Source: Carpediemonas membranifera
Lineage: Eukaryota > Fornicata
DNA length: 64,000 nucleotides
Assembly (NCBI GenBank): GCA_019828565.1
Contig: JAHDYR010000003.1
Span: forward strand, 124,001-188,000
Direction: 5' to 3'
Below, in pieces: positions 59,186 through 64,000 of the stretch. The notes under the pieces were generated by a model. That model was not told the DNA's origin and searched no databases. It saw nothing but the letters and a program-made list of their open reading frames with translations. A program made the position numbers and the translations under genes. The stretch's first letter is position 1; every line of letters starts with the position of its first letter.

Positions 59186-62100
59186 CTAACACCAAGATTC
59201 AGCCACACAGGCCAGCAGCACAGGGACGTCGGAGATGCGGACGTCCGACAGAGCAGCAAACTTGGTGTATACCTCCATCTCATCCTCGATATACGTGGTA
59301 CGTAAATCACACAATGTGGCGAAATCCATGAGGCCTGTGCTCTTCGCCTTCGACGCGGGATCGGTCCCCTCCTCGATCTGCTTACTGAACAGCAGGGCAG
59401 AGTCGAGCGCCATAACGTATGCCGTCCAGAGGTCTTCCTGGCTGTCAAAGGGTGCGAGCGCCTGGACGACGTTGTTCACAGCATCGGGCTCCTCGTCGGC
59501 CGCGGTGACAGGAGCGAAGGGGGCGAAGGGGCCGGCCGTGAGCATCCAATCGCGGGCCTCGCCGAGCTTTTGTCTGCGGCCCAGGAAGATGGAATCGACC
59601 AGCTGGAGGGCTCCGACGGCATGGCACATCGAGACCCCCGAGAGCAGGGGCGACGTCGGCATGTCGAGCTTCTTGATGACAGCGTTGAGGTCGTGCTGGG
59701 AGGAGTGGACGACCTTCATGGCGATGTCGAGCAGCCCGCGTGCCTCGCCGAGGTCCACGTCTGTTGCCCGGCTGAGCCTGCTGAACAGCTCTGGCTGGGG
59801 CGGCTGTTGCGGGATATTGGCCTTGAATATGTCTATCGGATCAGAGACCGGCGGGATGATCTTGTAGATACGGAGGAGGCTGTCGAACTCAGCCTGGGGT
59901 GGGCAGAACGTCAGCGTCCACTCAACGAGGGCGTCTGTGGTGTCCTGTACCCGGAATGAGGGCCCGAAGAAGAGCTCGAACGACGGGGACGCGATGGCGT
60001 ACGACTCGACCGGCAGGGTCGGATCCGTCCCGCCGACCATGAAGTGGCGCACCTGCTTGCCGCCGAGCTTGGCGTTGTGGGTCATTCTGTAGACATCGGT
60101 GAAGAAGTCATCGGCGGACCGCACGAGCTGGCGGAGGAATCGGCGGACAAAGAGGCCGTTGGGCGTCTGGTCGGGCTTGAAGATGCCCGTGGGGACGTCG
60201 TCGGCGTTGTCGGAGTCGAACACGGCCTTCCCCGGCTGAGAGTGGGCAATAAAGGCCCTGGCGTACTTCTGGACAGCAACATGCACGGACGGTCTGGACA
60301 GCCTGAGGTCCCTGACGACGGAGCCGAGCTCATCCTTCTCGCAGCGGCGGACGACGGCGAGGATGTCTGGGAGGTGGCAGATGCACTCGTGCATGGCATC
60401 GGCCTTGTTACGGACGATGAAGTCCGTCGTCGATGTGACGTCCGCGAGGGTACAAGCGGCCCTATGCTCGACGGCATTCAGGCCGGGGCAGTCGAGGAGG
60501 GCATCCATCGTCTCGAGCTGCTTGACGGCGTCCACGGTGCCGATGATGTCTCTGACGCGGCTGATGGACGTCATCGCCATGAGGCGGTCTCTATGGTAGG
60601 GGAGAGTGTCGATGAGGCTGTGGTACGCCTTGTTGAACTCCAGCTCCCACTTGTTCCTGCTGTCCGCCGTATTGAACGACGTGACACAGACCTTGGCCAT
60701 GTGGATGAACAACAGGTGTAGCAGAATCCACATCTCGTCGACCGACTGCACCTTGCCCGCTGAGTGGGTCAGGGCGAGGTTGGTGAGGCTCAGGGCCTTC
60801 TTGTGCGAGATCTGGTCGCCGTGGATGGAGAGTAGGAGGATTCTGGCCATGGTGGTGACCCCGACGGTGCTGAGAGAGCGTACCGCGCCCGCTGGAATGG
60901 TCTCCGACCGGATGATCTCGATCGAGTCCTTGAAGGCGGCGGCGTCGGTGTTGTTGGCGACCTTCACCGAGCCACTTAGGGGGTTGTGGTGCGTGCCGCC
61001 GACCTGGGCCCCGCAGCTGACGCATACGCCGACCTGCATTGGCATGCTGCATTCGCCGATAAAGAAGGGGGTGCCGCACTTGGTACAGACCCATTGTGCC
61101 ATCCGCTTCCCGTCGCTCATGACCCGGAACACCTCCTGGGTGGCGTCGTCGTCGGTAGGGAGGAATGTACCCCTCATCCTGTCGCCTGTGGCCATGGCCT
61201 GGACCCAGCCCTGGGTCTGGTCGGAAGTCGCCACGCGATGGCGGAACACCTTGAGGCCAGCCGCGCGACTGTCGTTGAAGTCGTCATCAGTGAAGCCAGC
61301 CTGCTTGAGCTGCTTGAGCATATCCATCGGGTCAGTGGCGCTGACCTTCTCCCACTCAATCATGAGGGGCGCCATGGCGGCGGGCCAGTCGGGCTTGAGG
61401 ATGGATTGCAGGCCAGGGATGGATGCAAAGCCGAACTGCCCGGCCGTGAGCATGACCTCGAGCTGGGAGAGACCCTTGGCCTCGAGGACAGAGGAGAGCA
61501 CGTGGGCAGTGGCCTTGGCCATCGACACGCCCTCACCGGCCCGCTGGACCTTAGCCTGGGCGGCGTGGCATATGTCCGCGACGGCGTGGGCGAGTGTCTG
61601 GTTGGCTCGAGGCCAGTCACTCGTTAGAATGGCGACAGCCTGCTGGAAGACACCGACGAGCAGTGCCTCTACGCCTTCCATGGGCGTGTTGTGCTCCACG
61701 GCCACCTTGAGATGAACCAGGATGCCGGGCAGGATGTGGTGCTTCGACACAGGCAGGGCAGCCGTCACGGCCCGGCCGATGGTGGCCATGGTCGAGGCAG
61801 CGGCGTACCTCACCGTGTGCAGGGCGCCATCCTCCTGGGCGTGGGGGGTACCGTCGCCGAACAGGGTGGGCATCCAGTCGTGGTTCTCGGCCCCGCTGAT
61901 CATGGTGTAGCAGGCGAGTGGCGGCGTGAGCATGAAGAGTGCAGCCCGGTCGGCGTTGTACTTCATGCATCGGTTGAACACCATGTACACGCCCTTATCG
62001 ATGCCCTCGACGGTACCCGAGAGCGTGAGGATCATGTCCAGGGCCCTGGGGACCATGGAGTTCAGCCACGTCATACTGTGGGGGGCAAAGTCAAGTCGAC

Positions 62101-64000
62101 TGACAACTCTGTCGATCACATGGTCGACAAAGGCAGTCAGCCATAGACTGTCGGGCTTGCTGTTGAAGAAGCCGCTGTACTCTATGGACTCTGGCACTGC
62201 GATCGGGGCCCACAGTTCATACCAGAGCTCGGCGACGGCCGCCATGAGGGCTGTGGGGTTCATGGTGATGGCAGACTCCGTGTTGGGCTGTGACAGGGCC
62301 GCCGCAGCCACCGTCTGTGCGAGAACGGCGCTGATGCCCATGAGGATCTTGAGGGCATACGGGGAAAGATCGGGGTGGGTCATGGCCTGGTCGACCGTCT
62401 GGACGGGCACCTCGTAGCCGGCATCGGGGTCGGGGTCGCTGTACTCGGACGAGTCGGAGGAGTAGTCGCTGTCGTACTCACTCGAGTCGTCTGAAGTCGC
62501 CTCGAAGTCAGAGTCGGAGTCGGAGTCAGAGTCGGAGTCGAGTTGCCAGCGCTTGGCTCTGCGTCGTTCAACAATGTCGGAGTCATCTGAGTCGCTGTCC
62601 GACTCGCTCGACTCGGACTCAGCAGTGGAGTCGTCCGCGGGCTTGGCTGGGATCATCTCGAAGATGTCTGTGAGGATAGAGCTGTCCAGGGCGAGCTTGC
62701 AGCACATGTTGACGTCCACGGCGTTGCACATCTTTGTCAGGCGTGCGATGATGGTGACCATGGAGCATGCCGCTTGGAGGATGCGGGTGTGCTCGTTGGG
62801 CTTGAGTCCGACAACTGTCTGGACGCTCTTCATCGCCATAAAGGTCGAGGCGAGCAGGACGGCGGTGGGGATGGCGCTGAGGGAGTCCTTGTCCGCCTTG
62901 ATGAGGCGGACGGCGATACCGGCGGCCCGGTTCATGAGGGCGTTGGCGTTGAAGGTCTTGCCGTTGACAACCGTGGCGCACGAGACGACGTGCTTCATGA
63001 GGGCGAGCATTCCGAAGTTGGACTGGCCTACGACGGAGACGGCGGCGATGACAGCGGCGACGGACCGTTTCTTGGGCACCAGCTGGCACGCGGTCTCGGC
63101 AATAAACGTGACGAGGGCGTGGTCGTCACTCTGGAGCTGGCGGAGCAGGTCGTGGGCGTACACCGCGGCGAACTCATGCATGGCGTCGTTTCCTACTGTA
63201 ATAGCGGAGAGTTCCTTGGCGAGGTCAGACGCGCCATCCTTGAGGAAAGCCTCGAGCAGCGTCACTCTCTGGATAATGCTTTCGTGGTGCTCCATCATCG
63301 TCTCCCGCCACCGCTCAGTCTCGGCGAAGATGGCGTTGCTGAAGGGGAAGAGCAGGGTGGCGGGGCTGCGGGTGAGGGTGACCTTGAACGTCTGGCCCAT
63401 CGGGGAGGTCGAGGACTTCCCCACAGCCACAAAGACGTGGTGTTCAGCGAGCCTTGACCACAGCTCGTGCCAGGCCTTGGCGTGGCGGGCTGGTTTGACG
63501 ACAGAGGACAGGTTATGGCACGTGTCGAGGCTGGCGATGACGAACCTGAAGGCGAAGAGCACCTTGTCCATTATGACGGCCTTGAGGTGCTTCTTGAGAG
63601 AACCCTGCTTGCTGCCAGTGGCCTTGGCCTCTGCCTTCATCCAGTCATCCATAAATGACATGAAGATCTCAGCGTCTTCGGGCTGCTTGTCATGGTCCAG
63701 CACGAGCTGCTCAGCCAGATGATACACGACCCGCCTCATCCTCTTGTTCCCAGCGAGAGTCCTGGCCACTTCGTCAGCGTGCGTGCGGTCCTTGGAGCTT
63801 GGATCATGCACCGTGTGCTTCAGGGCGTCGAGGATGTCTGCCCGCACCTCGTCCGGGTTGAGGGTATCACAATCCAGCCTCTGTCTGACAATAGCGGCGG
63901 TGTCGGCCTCGCTGACCGTCCATCTGTCGCACGTGTCATCGATATGGTAGTGCTCCCACTTCCCGTCGAAGCTGCGGACGATGTCAGCTGGTCTGAACCT
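59186..64000 (-). CDS. RNF213/mysterin-like protein, C-terminal 1,604 residues (partial)
   Basis: The frame is open to the right edge, so the N-terminal part (where AAA+ modules and RING would be) lies outside the window. The clear mark is an RZ-type zinc finger at about 61100-60990: QWVCTKCGTPFFIGECSMPMQVGVCVSCGAQVGGTHH. This finger is used by RNF213 and ZNFX1 and, in RNF213, for ubiquitin transfer to lipid A. The rest is long alpha-helical sequence, like the E3 shell and C-terminal domain. An unusual Ser/Asp/Glu-rich insert sits near 62400-62640 (SDSDSDSDSD...). Giant mysterin-like genes occur in metamonads; a role in ubiquitin-linked defence or lipid metabolism is inferred only from the family. 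Confidence 0.8.
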   Translation of the reverse strand, partial: RFRPADIVRSFDGKWEHYHIDDTCDRWTVSEADTAAIVRQRLDCDTLNPDEVRADILDALKHTVHDPSSKDRTHADEVARTLAGNKRMRRVVYHLAEQLVLDHDKQPEDAEIFMSFMDDWMKAEAKATGSKQGSLKKHLKAVIMDKVLFAFRFVIASLDTCHNLSSVVKPARHAKAWHELWSRLAEHHVFVAVGKSSTSPMGQTFKVTLTRSPATLLFPFSNAIFAETERWRETMMEHHESIIQRVTLLEAFLKDGASDLAKELSAITVGNDAMHEFAAVYAHDLLRQLQSDDHALVTFIAETACQLVPKKRSVAAVIAAVSVVGQSNFGMLALMKHVVSCATVVNGKTFNANALMNRAAGIAVRLIKADKDSLSAIPTAVLLASTFMAMKSVQTVVGLKPNEHTRILQAACSMVTIIARLTKMCNAVDVNMCCKLALDSSILTDIFEMIPAKPADDSTAESESSESDSDSDDSDIVERRRAKRWQLDSDSDSDSDSDFEATSDDSSEYDSDYSSDSSEYSDPDPDAGYEVPVQTVDQAMTHPDLSPYALKILMGISAVLAQTVAAAALSQPNTESAITMNPTALMAAVAELWYELWAPIAVPESIEYSGFFNSKPDSLWLTAFVDHVIDRVVSRLDFAPHSMTWLNSMVPRALDMILTLSGTVEGIDKGVYMVFNRCMKYNADRAALFMLTPPLACYTMISGAENHDWMPTLFGDGTPHAQEDGALHTVRYAAASTMATIGRAVTAALPVSKHHILPGILVHLKVAVEHNTPMEGVEALLVGVFQQAVAILTSDWPRANQTLAHAVADICHAAQAKVQRAGEGVSMAKATAHVLSSVLEAKGLSQLEVMLTAGQFGFASIPGLQSILKPDWPAAMAPLMIEWEKVSATDPMDMLKQLKQAGFTDDDFNDSRAAGLKVFRHRVATSDQTQGWVQAMATGDRMRGTFLPTDDDATQEVFRVMSDGKRMAQWVCTKCGTPFFIGECSMPMQVGVCVSCGAQVGGTHHNPLSGSVKVANNTDAAAFKDSIEIIRSETIPAGAVRSLSTVGVTTMARILLLSIHGDQISHKKALSLTNLALTHSAGKVQSVDEMWILLHLLFIHMAKVCVTSFNTADSRNKWELEFNKAYHSLIDTLPYHRDRLMAMTSISRVRDIIGTVDAVKQLETMDALLDCPGLNAVEHRAACTLADVTSTTDFIVRNKADAMHECICHLPDILAVVRRCEKDELGSVVRDLRLSRPSVHVAVQKYARAFIAHSQPGKAVFDSDNADDVPTGIFKPDQTPNGLFVRRFLRQLVRSADDFFTDVYRMTHNAKLGGKQVRHFMVGGTDPTLPVESYAIASPSFELFFGPSFRVQDTTDALVEWTLTFCPPQAEFDSLLRIYKIIPPVSDPIDIFKANIPQQPPQPELFSRLSRATDVDLGEARGLLDIAMKVVHSSQHDLNAVIKKLDMPTSPLLSGVSMCHAVGALQLVDSIFLGRRQKLGEARDWMLTAGPFAPFAPVTAADEEPDAVNNVVQALAPFDSQEDLWTAYVMALDSALLFSKQIEEGTDPASKAKSTGLMDFATLCDLRTTYIEDEMEVYTKFAALSDVRISDVPVLLACVAESWC

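Overview
This window is nuclear DNA of a protist. The genes are eukaryotic (NEK and CIPK-like kinases, an RhoGEF, an ArfGAP, ZPR1, Nar1, an SNM1 nuclease, a DDX47-type helicase, a WD40-cyclophilin). They are dense, on both strands, separated by about 50 to 480 bp, GC-rich, and use the standard code. Introns are few and mostly 28-36 nt, with donors of the form GT-N-Y-G-Y and a branch-point motif fused to the acceptor (CTAACACAG, TTACACAG, CTCACACAG). 3' ends carry AGTAAA/TGTAAA-like signals. Together these suggest a metamonad, probably a free-living fornicate of the Carpediemonas/Kipferlia kind. This is inference; no marker gene here proves it.

Layout. 1-8 kb (all minus): an LRR gene cut by the left edge inside an intron, a seven-helix membrane protein with a 28-nt intron, an RCC1-repeat protein, a NEK kinase, a small unknown protein and a WH2/acidic actin-nucleation factor. 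8.2-26.7 kb (minus): one giant gene of about 6,160 codons, with a signal peptide, a huge GCC2/GCC3 cysteine-rich ectodomain, one membrane span and a long coiled-coil tail. It is read through several single-base frame breaks. 27-33 kb: an acidic single-span protein, an IQ-DH-PH RhoGEF, an SNM1/Pso2 nuclease (minus, 28-nt intron) and a CIPK-like kinase (29-nt intron). 33-39 kb: a TmcB-like giant polytopic protein. 39-47 kb: ZPR1, prolyl-tRNA synthetase, Nar1/CIAO3, a BPNT1-like phosphatase and a DDX47/Rrp3-type helicase split by an intein exactly in its Walker A motif. 47.5-48.6 kb: a gene whose 5' part is a ladder of about 14 exons of 3, 6 or 9 nt. 48.6-59 kb: a polytopic protein, ArfGAP (two tiny introns), a TPR protein (29-nt intron at its end), a SAM protein, a PPWD1-like cyclophilin, an ABHD hydrolase, two small unknowns and a membrane-anchored WD40 protein. 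59-64 kb: the C-terminal 1,600 residues of an RNF213/mysterin-like protein.

The strongest novelty is the micro-exon ladder at 47,586-48,089. It holds fifteen introns of 28-36 nt, each with a GTNNGT-type donor and a branch-plus-AG acceptor. They bracket exons of one to three codons, all in the same phase. The concatenated micro-exons make an open Cys/His-containing N-terminus for the long last exon, and any subset could be skipped without breaking the frame. The second is the nuclear-gene intein in the helicase P-loop, whose homing endonuclease has lost both catalytic acids. The third is the giant cysteine-rich gene with recent 0.78-kb higher-order repeats and repeated +1 frame breaks.
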